A stretch of DNA of 64,000 bases from Deinococcus seoulensis (GTDB lineage: Bacteria; Deinococcota; Deinococci; Deinococcales; Deinococcaceae), in the NCBI RefSeq assembly GCF_014648115.1, contig NZ_BMQM01000003.1, forward strand, positions 124,001 to 188,000. The letters run 5' to 3'. A model generated the notes under the pieces. The model did not search any database. It was not told the origin of the DNA and was given only the letters and a program-made list of their open reading frames with translations. The position numbers were made by a program, and so were the translations under genes. Below are positions 1 to 10,161 of the stretch, in pieces (positions within the stretch are counted from its first letter, which is position 1; each line of letters begins with the position of its first letter).

Positions 1-939
<939 letters not shown>

Positions 940-943
<4 letters not shown>

Positions 944-1725
944 GCCGCACCCCCCGCCCATTCACGCACGGCGGCCGCCACGCCCGCCGGGTCCAGCGCC
1001 ACGGTATCCAGCACCAGCGCCCGCGCGGGCGGCAGGGTCCGCAGGAACGCCTCGGCCGCCGCCGGGTCGTAGTTGCGCCGTTCGGACACCACGATCTTCA
1101 CCTTCGCCAGCACGTCGCCCGGCGCGAACCCCTGAGCGGGCAGGTCAGCCAGGGCGTCCAGTTCCGCCGGGGTGAAAACCTCTGCCGCGCCCTTCAGGTC
1201 GGCCAGCGATTCCCGCAGCGTCCCGCTGCCCTGGGCGCCGCTCACCTGATCGAAGGCGTCCGCGCGGCCCAGCAGGCGCCGCACCCGCACCGCGTCCGGC
1301 GCGCCCAGCGCCACGAACCGCCACGCCGGGAACGACTGCGCCGCGTACCGCACCTCGTCCAGCCCGCGCAGCCCGTCGAACACCGGCGCCCCGCCCCAGT
1401 GACCCGTGTCGGCCAGCAGCGACCCCAGCGCCTGCGCCATGCCGCCCGGATGGGCCTGCCGGTACTGCGCGGTCAGCCGGAAGCGTTCCTCACGGTCCCG
1501 CACGGGCGCGCCCGCCAGCGGCAGGATCATCACGGCGTCCGTCACCTCGCGCCGGTCCGGCAGGACCCGCACGCCCCCGTCCGCGCCGATCAGGGCGGCC
1601 AGCGCGGTGCTCTTGCCCACGCCGGTCACGCCGACCAGCACCGTCAGTGGCAGCTCGGACAGTCGCCGCTCGTGCGGGGCGGGGGGCGCGGCGTCGGCAC
1701 GCAGGAACGGCAACTCACTCGACAT
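940..1725 (-). CDS. P-loop NTPase of unknown function
   Basis: 261 aa. A Walker A motif, GVTGVGKST, lies at residues 32-40, so it binds a nucleotide. A possible Walker B/kinase-like segment is [11 protein letters not shown] in the middle. No signal peptide or membrane segment is visible, so it should be cytosolic. I do not recognise the family; the small size and a P-loop close to the N-terminus suggest a kinase or DUF-type ATPase. A -10 box TACGCT (1732-1737) sits 6 nt upstream of the ATG, which supports this start and a leaderless transcript. The 3' end overlaps the following enolase-superfamily gene by 4 nt, so the pair forms an operon. Confidence 0.7.
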
Positions 1726-1731
1726 GCCCAG

Positions 1732-1737
1732 AGCGTA
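1732..1737 (-). promoter_or_regulatory. -10 box of a leaderless promoter (TACGCT)
   Basis: TACGCT, 6 nt, then ATG 1725. No Shine-Dalgarno sequence lies between them. Confidence 0.5.
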
Positions 1738-1842
1738 GCGTCCACCCCAGGTAAAGGCGGCACCAAGGTTCAGTCAAGTACCCATCACCCGCCCCGCGGG
1801 AGAACGGCGCGCGGCGTTCATACACTCACGACTGGAGGCTCC

Positions 1843-1977
1843 ATGACCCGACTCAAAGGCAATCCCGGCGGTAACGGCGGCAAGATCCTGATCGTCCTGA
1901 TCATTCTGATCGTCCTGTTCCTGCTGGCGTACTTCCTGTACCTCAAACCCCAGGGCCTGCTGAACCTCGGCTTCTGA
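1843..1977 (+). CDS. 44-aa single-span membrane peptide
   Basis: Short gene starting at ATG 1843 behind a CTGGAGG ribosome site. The product has a basic, Gly/Asn-rich N-terminus ([14 protein letters not shown]), then about 20 very hydrophobic residues ([19 protein letters not shown]) and a short tail [10 protein letters not shown]. This is one transmembrane helix, probably with the N-terminus inside. It lies 140 nt upstream of the PRC-barrel gene on the same strand, with no clear terminator between, so the two may be co-expressed. I do not recognise a family. Confidence 0.6.
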   Translation: MTRLKGNPGGNGGKILIVLIILIVLFLLAYFLYLKPQGLLNLGF

Positions 1978-2117
1978 AGCCCGGCACAGGCCGTGGCCGC
2001 GCAGCGTGCCCGGCGCCCACCCCCACCCGAAGCCCATCCCCACCCGACGCCCACCCTCACCCGGCGCCTCCCCCATCCCCCCCCCTCGGCGTCACCGCAG
2101 TTCACCGGAGTTCTCAC
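1978..2117 (+). other. C-rich spacer with degenerate CCCACCC repeats
   Basis: The leader between the membrane peptide and the PRC-barrel gene is strongly C-biased on this strand. It repeats the motif CCCA(T/C)CC(C) about six times between 2008 and 2085 and ends with a C8 run. No Shine-Dalgarno is obvious before ATG 2118 except a weak GGAG at 2107-2110. Confidence 0.4.
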
Positions 2118-4013
2118 ATGATTAAAGGCAAGGAAATTCTGGGTCGTCCCATCATCGCCGTCAGCAGCGGCGAGAGAATCGACACCGTCCACGACGTGAT
2201 CTTCGACCATCAGGCCAATCAGGTCCTGGGCCTGCTGGTCGACGAGGGCGGCTGGTTCAGTGCCGCCAAGGCCGTGCCGTTCGGCGAGATCCGCTCGATC
2301 GGTGAGGACGCCATCATGGTCGGCGCGCCCGACGCCGTCACCACCACCCGCGAGGACGGCCGCCTGAAAGAAGCGCTGGACAGCAAGAGCAGCCTGATCG
2401 GCCTGACCCTGATGACCACCGACGGCCAGAACCTCGGGAAGATCGCCGACGTGTTCTTCGACGAATACACGGGCCGCGTGGAAGGCTACGAGGCGACCGG
2501 CGGCCTGTTCGCCGACCTGAGCAGCGGGCGGACCTTCGTGCCCGTCCCGGAAAGCGTGCAGATCGGCGTGGACACCGCCATCGTGCCGGTCGAGGTCGCC
2601 AACGCCATGCAGGAACAGGACGACGGTGGCCTGCGCGGCGCGTTGCAGACCGCCGGGCAGAGCGTGGCAGGCGTGTACTACGACGCCGCCGACAGCGTGA
2701 AAGGTGCGTACGGGAACATCGCGGAAGCCACCCGCGAACGCCAGAAGGAGTACGTGGTCGGCAAGACCGCCGGGGGTGACATCACCGCCGAGGACGGCCG
2801 CGTGATCGTCGCGCAGGGCGAAACCATCACCGCCGCCCAGGCCGACGAGGCCGAAACCGCCGGGAAACTCGCCGCGCTGGCCACCGCCGCCACCGGCGGA
2901 GTGATCGCCGACGCGTACGGCAGCGCCCGCGACCGCGTGCAGGAAACCTACGCCGACGTGAAGGACGCCACCGCCGAACGCCAGAAAGCCTACGTGACCG
3001 GCAAGACCGCTGGCAGTGACATCACCGCCGACGGCCACCTGATCGTCGCGCAGGGCGAAACCATCACCGCCGCGCACGCCGACGAGGCCGAAACCGCCGG
3101 GAAACTCGCCGCGCTGAGTGCCGCCGCGACCGGCGGAGTGATCGCCGACGCGTACGGCAGCGCCCGTGACCGCGTGCAGGAATCCTACGCCGACGTGAAG
3201 GACGCCACCGCCGAACGTCAGAAAGCCTACGTGACCGGCAAGACCGCCAGCAGCGAGATCTGCACCGACGCGGGCGAGGTCATCGTGCCCGCCGGCGCGA
3301 CCATCACCACCTTCCAGGCGGACCGCGCCGAGCAGACCGGCCGACTGGCCGCCCTGACCGCCGCCGCGACCGGCGGGGCCATCGGGAGCGGCGTGCAGGG
3401 CCTGCGGGAACGCGCCGCCCTGGACCCGAACACCCTGGAAGCTGCGGTGGGACGCCGCGTCCGCAGCGATGTCCGCGCGCCCGGCGGGAGCCTCGTGGCC
3501 GCGCAGGGTCAGATCGTGACGCAGGCCATCGCCGACCGCGCCCGCCACCTGGGCGTGCAGCAGGCCCTGATCGACGCCACGACCGGCGGCGCCGCCGGCA
3601 CGTCCGGACCCGCTGCCGGGGCCGCCGTCGCGGGCGGACTGGCCAGCGTCAGCGAGGGCGCCGGGAACCTGCTCGACCGCGCCAGGAACTGGCTGGGCGA
3701 CAAGCGCGAGCAGGCCAGTGAGGTCATCGACCAGCGCCAGCAGGAAGCCGAGGAGCAGAAGGTCCGCGACGCCCTGGGCCGCCCCGTGACCCGCGTGATC
3801 CTCGCACCCGACGACTCGATCATCCTGAACATCGGCGAGATCGTCACCAACCGCGCCGTGCAGGCCGCCCGCGACGGGAACGTGCTGGACATCCTGGTCA
3901 GCAGCGTCAGCAAGGAAACCCCGCACATCGACCCGCTGGCCAGCCGCCCCGACGCGACCGGCGAGGCCGCCCTGCCCGAACAGGACGCCCCGGACAGCCA
4001 GCCTCCCCGCTAA
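2118..4013 (+). CDS. PRC-barrel protein with LEA-like tandem repeats
   Basis: 631 aa. Residues about 1-70 form one PRC-barrel (start [12 protein letters not shown]) and about 95-160 a second ([22 protein letters not shown]). Then come three copies of a roughly 79-residue unit (DNA period 237 nt between the last two, 2901 and 3138). Each unit pairs a charged amphipathic helix ([16 protein letters not shown]) with a small beta-like part ([11 protein letters not shown]) and an Ala-rich turn. The helix resembles LEA/apolipoprotein-type 11-mer proteins linked to desiccation protection; that link is inference. The C-terminus carries another helix ([19 protein letters not shown]) and a last [15 protein letters not shown] module. 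No signal peptide, so probably cytosolic. Confidence 0.8.
   Translation: MIKGKEILGRPIIAVSSGERIDTVHDVIFDHQANQVLGLLVDEGGWFSAAKAVPFGEIRSIGEDAIMVGAPDAVTTTREDGRLKEALDSKSSLIGLTLMTTDGQNLGKIADVFFDEYTGRVEGYEATGGLFADLSSGRTFVPVPESVQIGVDTAIVPVEVANAMQEQDDGGLRGALQTAGQSVAGVYYDAADSVKGAYGNIAEATRERQKEYVVGKTAGGDITAEDGRVIVAQGETITAAQADEAETAGKLAALATAATGGVIADAYGSARDRVQETYADVKDATAERQKAYVTGKTAGSDITADGHLIVAQGETITAAHADEAETAGKLAALSAAATGGVIADAYGSARDRVQESYADVKDATAERQKAYVTGKTASSEICTDAGEVIVPAGATITTFQADRAEQTGRLAALTAAATGGAIGSGVQGLRERAALDPNTLEAAVGRRVRSDVRAPGGSLVAAQGQIVTQAIADRARHLGVQQALIDATTGGAAGTSGPAAGAAVAGGLASVSEGAGNLLDRARNWLGDKREQASEVIDQRQQEAEEQKVRDALGRPVTRVILAPDDSIILNIGEIVTNRAVQAARDGNVLDILVSSVSKETPHIDPLASRPDATGEAALPEQDAPDSQPPR
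2661..3390 (+). repeat. Intragenic tandem repeat, about 237-nt unit, three copies
   Basis: Copies two and three are nearly identical in DNA from GTGATCGCCGACGCGTACGG (2901 and 3138) for more than 100 nt; copy one (from about 2665) is more diverged. This long direct identity could recombine and change repeat number. Confidence 0.75.
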
Positions 4014-4031
4014 GCACCAGAGGAGGAGGCG

Positions 4032-4065
4032 GGGAGCCGCGCGCCGTGATGGGTGCGCGGCTCCC
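4032..4065 (+). terminator. Strong GC hairpin after the PRC-barrel gene
   Basis: A 14-bp stem (GGGAGCCGCGCGCC with GGTGCGCGGCTCCC, one mismatch) with a 6-nt loop follows the stop codon at 4013 by 18 nt, then TGTGTTGTGG. A long U run is missing, as is common in very GC-rich genomes. Confidence 0.65.
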
Positions 4066-4120
4066 TGTGTTGTGGGGCGCCCCTGTCTGCTTCCCCCCGA
4101 TTCCCGCGCCGCGCAGGGCC

Positions 4121-4126
4121 TATCCT
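4121..4126 (+). promoter_or_regulatory. -10 box of a leaderless promoter (TATCCT)
   Basis: TATCCT, 7 nt, then ATG 4134. It fixes the start of the cysteine synthase gene; an in-frame upstream ATG at 4053 would lie inside the preceding terminator region. Confidence 0.55.
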
Positions 4127-4133
4127 GGGCGGC

Positions 4134-5087
<954 letters not shown>

Positions 5088-5090
<3 letters not shown>

Positions 5091-5143
5091 TACAGACTCC
5101 GATTGAATGGGCTGCAAAGACCGCTCAATCGGAGTCCGTATCA
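5088..5143. repeat. Dispersed palindromic repeat, copy A (short form)
   Basis: Arms TGATACAGACTCCGATTGA and TCAATCGGAGTCCGTATCA form a 19-bp stem with one mismatch around an 18-nt loop. It lies between the convergent cysteine synthase and DUF937 genes and starts with the TGA of the former, so it can act as a bidirectional terminator. First of ten copies in the window. Confidence 0.85.
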
Positions 5144-5163
5144 GGCGTGTGTGCGGCCTCGCC

Positions 5164-5901
5164 TCAGCGGCGCGCGCCGCCGAACATGCCGATCAGGTCG
5201 TCCAGGGCGCTGCCGTCACCGTCGCTGTCCAGCGCGTTGTTCAGGGTGCCCAGCAGTCCGCCGCCCGCCTGGGTGGGTTGTGCCTGCGGTTGCCCGGCGC
5301 CGCCCAGCACGCTGCCCAGCAGTCCGCCCAGCCCGCCGTTCTGCGCGGACTGGTTCTGGACGCCGCTGTTCTGGTGGCCCTGCGCGGGTGCGCCGCCCAG
5401 CATCCCGCCGAGCAGGCCGCCCAGCCCGCCGGCCGCGCCGCCGCCCAGCAGGCCACCCAGGACGCTGCCCAGGTCCGCGCCGCCACCCTGGCCGCCCTGT
5501 CCCTGTTTCTGGCGGCTCAGGTAGGCCAGGACCAGCGGGGCCAGCATGCTCATGATCTGCATCGCCATCTGCGGGTCGATCCCGGCGCGTTTGCTGACCG
5601 CCTGCGCCGCCTGCTGCTGCTGACCGCCGAACACGTGCCCCAGGATCTTCTGGCCGTCCTGCGTGTCGGGCGTCTGCCCCTGCGTGAAGGCGTCCAGGGC
5701 GCTGCCGTCGTGGCGGCTCAGGGCGCCGTTCAGGGCGTCCAGGCCGCCGGGTTGCGCGGCGTTGCGGGTCAGGGCGCCCAGCAGCAGCGGCAGCGCCGCC
5801 TCGATGGCCGCCTGCGACTGGCCGGGGTTCGCGCCGGTGTTCTGAGCGACGGTCTGCTGGGCCTGTCCCATTCCTCCGAGCATGTTGAAGATGTCCATCA
5901 T
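5164..5901 (-). CDS. DUF937 domain protein
   Basis: 245 aa, starting at ATG 5901 behind AGGAGG with 7-nt spacing. The N-terminal half (IFNMLGGMGQ... to about residue 130) is the helical DUF937 module, with the GLDALNGALSRHDGSALD and AGIDPQMAMQIMSML segments. The C-terminal half is low complexity: several GGLLGG/LGSVLGG runs separated by Gln-rich stretches, ending SDGDGSALDDLIGMFGGARR, where DSDGDGSALDD is EF-hand-like in composition. E. coli YidB is a member of this family; its function is not well known. No signal peptide is seen. Confidence 0.8.
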   Translation of the reverse strand: MMDIFNMLGGMGQAQQTVAQNTGANPGQSQAAIEAALPLLLGALTRNAAQPGGLDALNGALSRHDGSALDAFTQGQTPDTQDGQKILGHVFGGQQQQAAQAVSKRAGIDPQMAMQIMSMLAPLVLAYLSRQKQGQGGQGGGADLGSVLGGLLGGGAAGGLGGLLGGMLGGAPAQGHQNSGVQNQSAQNGGLGGLLGSVLGGAGQPQAQPTQAGGGLLGTLNNALDSDGDGSALDDLIGMFGGARR

Positions 5902-6310
5902 GGTGTGCCTCCTGTTCCGGCGCGTGCGGCCGGTGGTTCGTGCGGGTGGGTGAGGGGCAGTGGCGTGGCAGGGAACTTCCGGTGCGCCGTGATTCAGGCA
6001 GGAAGACAGCGGCCCCGCAGTACCTGCCCAGGCACGCATCCCCGGTCAGACGGAACCGCTGTCTGCCCAGCGTACCCCCTGCGGCCCGCCCGGCCCCCGG
6101 CGCGCCCGGAACTCCCCGGTGGGGGAGAGGGTGGGGGCATGGATGGGGGAGGGAGGCCGGGCGTACCGCGCCTGCCCGGCCCCGCGTGCGTGCCCTCTGC
6201 CATGCGGCGTATGTCGCTTGCGGGACCGCTCGGGTAGGCTGACCGCTTCCAGTTCGGCAACCGGGACGCCTGCACGCAGGACGCCCGGTCTCTGGAGAGG
6301 GGGAGACTGT
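5902..6310. promoter_or_regulatory. 409-nt divergent intergenic region
   Basis: It separates DUF937 (-) from the ABC operon (+). A -10-like TAGGCT is at 6235-6240, and a hairpin with CCGGG/CCCGG outer and CCTGC/GCAGG inner stems is at 6262-6290, just upstream of the GGAGAGGGGAGA ribosome site for ATG 6311. I see no gene in the rest. Confidence 0.4.
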
Positions 6311-7174
6311 ATGACCATTCAATCACCGCCCGCCCCGCAGCGTCACGCGGGCGCGGCCGGTTCCGGCGTGGCGCTGTATGCCGCCGTGGCGCGGCTGGGC
6401 TTCCGGCGGCCCTTCGCGTACCCGCAGGCGGCCCTGTGGGGCGTCGTCACCAACGCGTTTTTCGGGCTGCTGCGGGTGTCGGTGCTCGTGGCGCTGTTCG
6501 GCGCGCGGCCGCAGGTGGCCGGGTACAGCGTGACCGACGCCGTCACGTACACCGCGCTGATGCAGGCGTTCATCATGGCGCTGGCCCTGTTCGGCTGGAC
6601 GGACTTCATGCGCACCGTTCACCGGGGCGAGATCGGCACGGACCTGCTGCGCCCCATGAACCTGCTGGGCTTCTGGGCCGCGCAGGACGCCGGGCGGGCA
6701 GCGGCGCAGTTCGCGCTGCGCGGCCTTCCGATGCTGCTGATCTTTCAGCTGGGCGCGGCGTTCACGGGCGGCGGGCTGCACTGGCCGGCCGGGCCGCTCG
6801 CGTGGACGCAGACGATCCTGAGTGCCGCGCTGGCCTGGGCGTGCGGGTTCCTGTTCCGCTTTCTGGTGAACTGCGCGGCGTTCTGGTCCCCGGACGCCGC
6901 CGGATTCGGCCGGTTCGCGTGGGCGCTGCTTGGCCTGGGGTGCGGGTTCCTGATGCCGCTGGCGTTCTTCCCGGCGTGGGCGCAGGCGGCGCTGGCCTGC
7001 ACGCCCTTTCCGTCCATGCTGAACACCACCGTGGAACTCTGGCTGGGCCTCAGGAGTGGCCCCGGCGCGTGGGTGGCGCTGGGCACGCAGCTCGCCTGGA
7101 CGGGCGCGCTGCTGGCCGTGACCACCTTCACGCTGCGGCGCGGACTGCGGCGGCTGGAGGTCGCCGGTGGCTAG
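6311..7174 (+). CDS. ABC-2 type permease (first subunit)
   Basis: 287 aa with six hydrophobic helices (for example WGVVTNAFFGLLRVSVLVALF near residue 38 and LGCGFLMPLAFFPAWAQAAL near 215). It matches the ABC-2 permeases of the COG4587 type that pair with a COG3694 permease and a COG4586 ATPase; the substrate of these exporters is not established. The start ATG 6311 follows a purine-rich ribosome site. The 3' end overlaps the next permease gene by 8 nt, so the two subunits are co-translated and should form a heterodimeric pore. Confidence 0.82.
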   Translation: MTIQSPPAPQRHAGAAGSGVALYAAVARLGFRRPFAYPQAALWGVVTNAFFGLLRVSVLVALFGARPQVAGYSVTDAVTYTALMQAFIMALALFGWTDFMRTVHRGEIGTDLLRPMNLLGFWAAQDAGRAAAQFALRGLPMLLIFQLGAAFTGGGLHWPAGPLAWTQTILSAALAWACGFLFRFLVNCAAFWSPDAAGFGRFAWALLGLGCGFLMPLAFFPAWAQAALACTPFPSMLNTTVELWLGLRSGPGAWVALGTQLAWTGALLAVTTFTLRRGLRRLEVAGG

Positions 7175-7985
7175 CCTGCGCCACCACACCCGCCTGTACT
7201 TCCGGCTGCTGGGCGCGCAGGTCCGGTCGCAGGGCGCGTACCGCACGTCGTTCCTGCTGGACTCGCTGGGCACCCTGCTGATCACCGCCGCCGAGTTCGC
7301 CGCGCTGGTGCTGGTCCTGCCGCGCTTCGGCAGCCTCAGCGGCTGGACGCTGGGTGAGGTGTGCCTGCTGTACGGCCTGGCGGAACTGGCGTTCGTGCTG
7401 ATGGACATCCTCTTCGGCGGCTTCGACGCGCCCAACCTGTCCGGGCACGTCCGGAGCGGCACGTTCAGCACCTTCCTGCTGCGCCCGGCCCCGCTGACGT
7501 TGCAGGTGTTCGCCTCGGATTTCGCGCTGCGCCGCGTGGCCCGCGTCGGACTGGCCGCCGCCATCGCCGGGTACGGCCTGACGCACGCCGGACTGTCCCT
7601 GAACCCGCAGACGTGCCTGCTGCTGCTGGGGGCCGTGCTGGGCATGATCGCCTTTTTCGGCGCGCTGTTCGTGGTGGGCGGCACCCTGACCTTCTGGACG
7701 GTGGACAGCGTGGAAGCCATGAACGTCCTGACGTACGGGGGCCGCACGCTGATCAGTTACCCCATGGACATCTACGGGCGCGCGCTGCGCCGCACCTTCA
7801 CGTTCATCATCCCGGCGGCGTTCCTGTCGTACTTCCCGGTGCTGCGTGTCCTGGGCCGCCCCCTCCCGGACGGCCTGCCCGACTGGGCCGCGCTGCTGCC
7901 GCTCCCGGTGGGCCTGCTGGCCCTGGGCGCCGCCCTCGGTTTCTTCCGGTTCGGGGTGCGCCACTACCAGGGAACCGGCACGTGA
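7167..7985 (+). CDS. ABC-2 type permease (second subunit)
   Basis: 272 aa, GTG start at 7167 inside the end of the first permease gene. Six transmembrane helices are visible. The segment GHVRSGTFSTFLLRPAPLTLQVFASDF (after helix 2-3) and VDSVEAMNVLTYGGRTLISYPMDIY are the conserved cytosolic-facing parts of COG3694 proteins. It should pair with the preceding subunit. The ATPase gene follows after 115 nt. Confidence 0.82.
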   Translation: MASLRHHTRLYFRLLGAQVRSQGAYRTSFLLDSLGTLLITAAEFAALVLVLPRFGSLSGWTLGEVCLLYGLAELAFVLMDILFGGFDAPNLSGHVRSGTFSTFLLRPAPLTLQVFASDFALRRVARVGLAAAIAGYGLTHAGLSLNPQTCLLLLGAVLGMIAFFGALFVVGGTLTFWTVDSVEAMNVLTYGGRTLISYPMDIYGRALRRTFTFIIPAAFLSYFPVLRVLGRPLPDGLPDWAALLPLPVGLLALGAALGFFRFGVRHYQGTGT

Positions 7986-8100
7986 CCCGCGCGTCCTACC
8001 CGCCCCGCGCTACCCTGAACGCCCCGCACCCCACAGCCGGGCAGGGCGTGCCTTCAGAACGGGCGTTCAGCGCAGCGGGGTTCAGAGCAGGAGTTCAAGC

Positions 8101-9057
8101 ATGATCGAAGTTCAGCACCTCAGTAAATCCTTCCGGGTCCGGCAGGGCGGCCTGCTGTCACCCGCCACCGGCATCATGACTGCCGTCCGGGACGTCAGTT
8201 TCAGCGTCGGGCGCGGCGAGATCGTCGGGTACCTCGGCCCGAACGGCGCGGGCAAAAGCACCACCATCAAGGTCCTGACCGGCCTGCTCGTCCCGGACAG
8301 CGGCGAGGTCACGGTCGGCGGCCTGACCCCCTGGAAGCACCGCCGCGAGCACGTCGCGCGGCTGGGCGCGGTGTTCGGGCAGCGCACCACGCTGTGGTGG
8401 GACCTGCCGGTCCGCGAGAGCCTGGAACTGCTGCGCCACGTGTACCGCGTACCGGAGGGTCGTTTCCGCGAGAACCTCGCGCTGTTCACGGACCTGCTGG
8501 ACCTCGGGCCGTTCCTGAACACACCCGCCCGCTCCCTGAGCCTGGGCCAGCGCATGCGCGCCGACCTGGCCGCCGCGCTGCTGCACGACCCGGAACTGCT
8601 GTTCTTGGATGAACCCACCGTCGGCCTGGACGTGATCGCCCGCGAACGCGTCCGCGAGTTCGTGGCGCACACCGCGCGGGAACGTGGCGTGACCGTGCTG
8701 CTCACCACGCACGACCTGACCGACGTGCAACGCCTCGCCGGGCGCGTCATGATCATCGACCACGGGCAACTGCTGTTCGACGGGCAACTGAACGACCTGC
8801 AAGCCCGTTACGGCGGCGCGCGCGAGGTGCAGGTGGACTACGAGACGCCGCCCGCCGACCCGCGCATTCCGGGCCTGGAATTGCTGAACGCGGGCGGCGT
8901 GCGCGCCGTGTACGCCTTTCACGGCCCGGCCGCCGCGCCCATCGCGCTGATCACCGCCCACGCGCCCATCCGTGACCTGACCGTCCGCGAACCCGACATC
9001 GACACCACCGTCCGCCGCATCTACGAGCAGGACCTGCTGCACGCCGGGGTACGCTGA
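8101..9057 (+). CDS. ABC transporter ATP-binding protein (COG4586 type)
   Basis: 318 aa. Walker A GPNGAGKST is at 46-54, the Q-loop region reads GAVFGQRTTLWWDLPV, the signature is degenerate (LSLGQRMRADLAAALL, with LGQR in place of GGQ), Walker B is LLFLDEPTVGLD and the switch His is TTHDLTD. After the ATPase core comes a roughly 75-residue C-terminal domain typical of ABC-2 exporter ATPases. It powers the two permeases upstream. An in-frame insert QGGLLSPATGIMTAV near the N-terminus is normal for this subfamily. Confidence 0.88.
   Translation: MIEVQHLSKSFRVRQGGLLSPATGIMTAVRDVSFSVGRGEIVGYLGPNGAGKSTTIKVLTGLLVPDSGEVTVGGLTPWKHRREHVARLGAVFGQRTTLWWDLPVRESLELLRHVYRVPEGRFRENLALFTDLLDLGPFLNTPARSLSLGQRMRADLAAALLHDPELLFLDEPTVGLDVIARERVREFVAHTARERGVTVLLTTHDLTDVQRLAGRVMIIDHGQLLFDGQLNDLQARYGGAREVQVDYETPPADPRIPGLELLNAGGVRAVYAFHGPAAAPIALITAHAPIRDLTVREPDIDTTVRRIYEQDLLHAGVR
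9050..9055 (+). promoter_or_regulatory. -10 box inside the ATPase 3' end (TACGCT)
   Basis: TACGCT overlaps the last codon and the first base of the stop of the ABC ATPase gene and lies 6 nt before ATG 9062. The next gene could therefore have its own leaderless transcript as well as read-through. Confidence 0.4.
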
Positions 9058-9061
9058 CCGC

Positions 9062-9433
9062 ATGACTGATTCCGGACACTCCGGCCCGGCCCCCAGCGTG
9101 AGCACGGGCGCCCTGTTCCTGGTGATCCTGACCTTCGCCGTGGCGGCGAACACCGTGTCCCTGCTGATCATCCCGGACGACCGGGCCGCGCGGCTGGTCC
9201 TCGCGGCGCTGCCGGTCGCCGGGTTGATCTGGACCGCCGTGAACGTGTGGCGCACGCGCGCGGTTCCCGGCGCGTGGCCGACGTGGCCGGTCATGCTGAC
9301 CCTGTGGACCGTGTCGGTGTCGCACAGCACGCTGCAACTGGTCCTGGGACAGCCTCTGTCTCCTGTCCAGTGGAGTGCGCTGGGGCTGAGCACGGCCGCC
9401 TGCGGGCTGACCCTGCTGGTGTCGCGCCGCTGA
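9062..9433 (+). CDS. Small integral membrane protein, unknown
   Basis: 123 aa with four predicted transmembrane helices (about 16-36 ALFLVILTFAVAANTVSLLI, 42-60, 76-95 and 103-121) and an acidic/Pro-rich start. It starts 4 nt after the ABC ATPase stop, on the same strand, so it may be an accessory of that exporter, although it also has a -10 box of its own. I do not recognise the family. Confidence 0.6.
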   Translation: MTDSGHSGPAPSVSTGALFLVILTFAVAANTVSLLIIPDDRAARLVLAALPVAGLIWTAVNVWRTRAVPGAWPTWPVMLTLWTVSVSHSTLQLVLGQPLSPVQWSALGLSTAACGLTLLVSRR

Positions 9434-9455
9434 CCCTTCTCATACGGGCCTTACC

Positions 9456-9461
9456 TAGGCT
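9456..9461 (+). promoter_or_regulatory. -10 box of a leaderless promoter (TAGGCT)
   Basis: TAGGCT, 6 nt, then GTG 9468; it supports the GTG start. Confidence 0.5.
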
Positions 9462-9467
9462 GCGGGC

Positions 9468-10034
9468 GTGGAAGGCCTGACCCTGGACATGCTGATGGGC
9501 GCACTGCTCATCTTCGCCCTCAGAATCGCAGACGTGTCGCTGGGCACCCTGCGGATCGGGATGCTGGTCCGCGGGAAACGCCGCATGGCAGGCGTCCTGA
9601 GTTTCTTCGAGTCCATCATCTGGCTCGCGGCGGCCGCGCAGGTGCTCGGCAAACTGGAAAGCCCACTGCAGTTCGTGGCGTACGCCGGCGGGTACGCCAC
9701 CGGGACCATGCTCGGCGCGAACATCGAACGCTGGCTGGCCGTCGGGAAGGTCGTGCTGCGCGTCATCGTGCCCGTCAGCGCCCCGGACGTGCACGACGCG
9801 CTGCGGCAGGCCGGGTTCTTCGTGACGACCGTGAACGCCAGCGGCCGCGACGGCGAGGTCCGCGTGATGTTCAGCGTGATTGCCCGCAAGAAACTCCGCG
9901 CCGCGCTGCGCGTCGTCGAGGGCACGTACCCCAAGGCGTTCATCACGGTCGAGGAGGTCACGACCGCGCAACTTCAGGAGGTCGCCACCCGCGAGGACCG
10001 CCTGTCACGGCGTTTCCGGATGATCCGGAAGTAG
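9468..10034 (+). CDS. UPF0316 / DUF2179-type membrane protein
   Basis: 188 aa. The N-terminal part has three hydrophobic helices with the family segments RIADVSLGTLRIGMLVRGKR (about residues 20-39) and FFESIIWLAAAAQVL, then GGYATGTMLGANIERWLAVG. The soluble C-terminal half (about 100-188) contains the DUF2179 fold (VHDALRQAGFFVTTVNASGRDG, VMFSVIARKKLRAALRVV). Related proteins have no settled function. GTG start 9468 is backed by a -10 box 6 nt upstream. Confidence 0.8.
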   Translation: MEGLTLDMLMGALLIFALRIADVSLGTLRIGMLVRGKRRMAGVLSFFESIIWLAAAAQVLGKLESPLQFVAYAGGYATGTMLGANIERWLAVGKVVLRVIVPVSAPDVHDALRQAGFFVTTVNASGRDGEVRVMFSVIARKKLRAALRVVEGTYPKAFITVEEVTTAQLQEVATREDRLSRRFRMIRK

Positions 10035-10050
10035 TGGGGCGCAGCGAAGG

Positions 10051-10106
10051 CAACAGGCAACAGGCAACAGACAACAGACAACAGACAACAGACAACAGGC
10101 AACAGA
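10051..10106. repeat. Heptanucleotide simple repeat (CAACAGR), eight units
   Basis: Eight perfect or near-perfect 7-nt units in a row, alternating only G/A at the last position. It is located right after the minus-strand terminator of the BCCT gene and 17 nt after the stop of the plus-strand UPF0316 gene. Such tracts change length by slippage. Confidence 0.9.
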
Positions 10107-10108
10107 AA

Positions 10109-10145
10109 GGCGGGGCCGCCTCCGGGAGATGGAGGTGGCCCCGCC
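10109..10145 (-). terminator. Terminator of the BCCT transporter gene
   Basis: 15-bp stem (GGCGGGGCCGCCTCC with GGAGGTGGCCCCGCC, one G-T) around a 7-nt loop, 16 nt past the stop codon. On the minus strand it is followed by TTTCTGTTG. Confidence 0.75.
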
Positions 10146-10161
10146 TGCATGAAGCTACGGG

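Noticed and set aside
10051..10106. CRISPR-like array
   Set aside because: Units are only 7 nt and have no spacers; it is a simple heptamer repeat.
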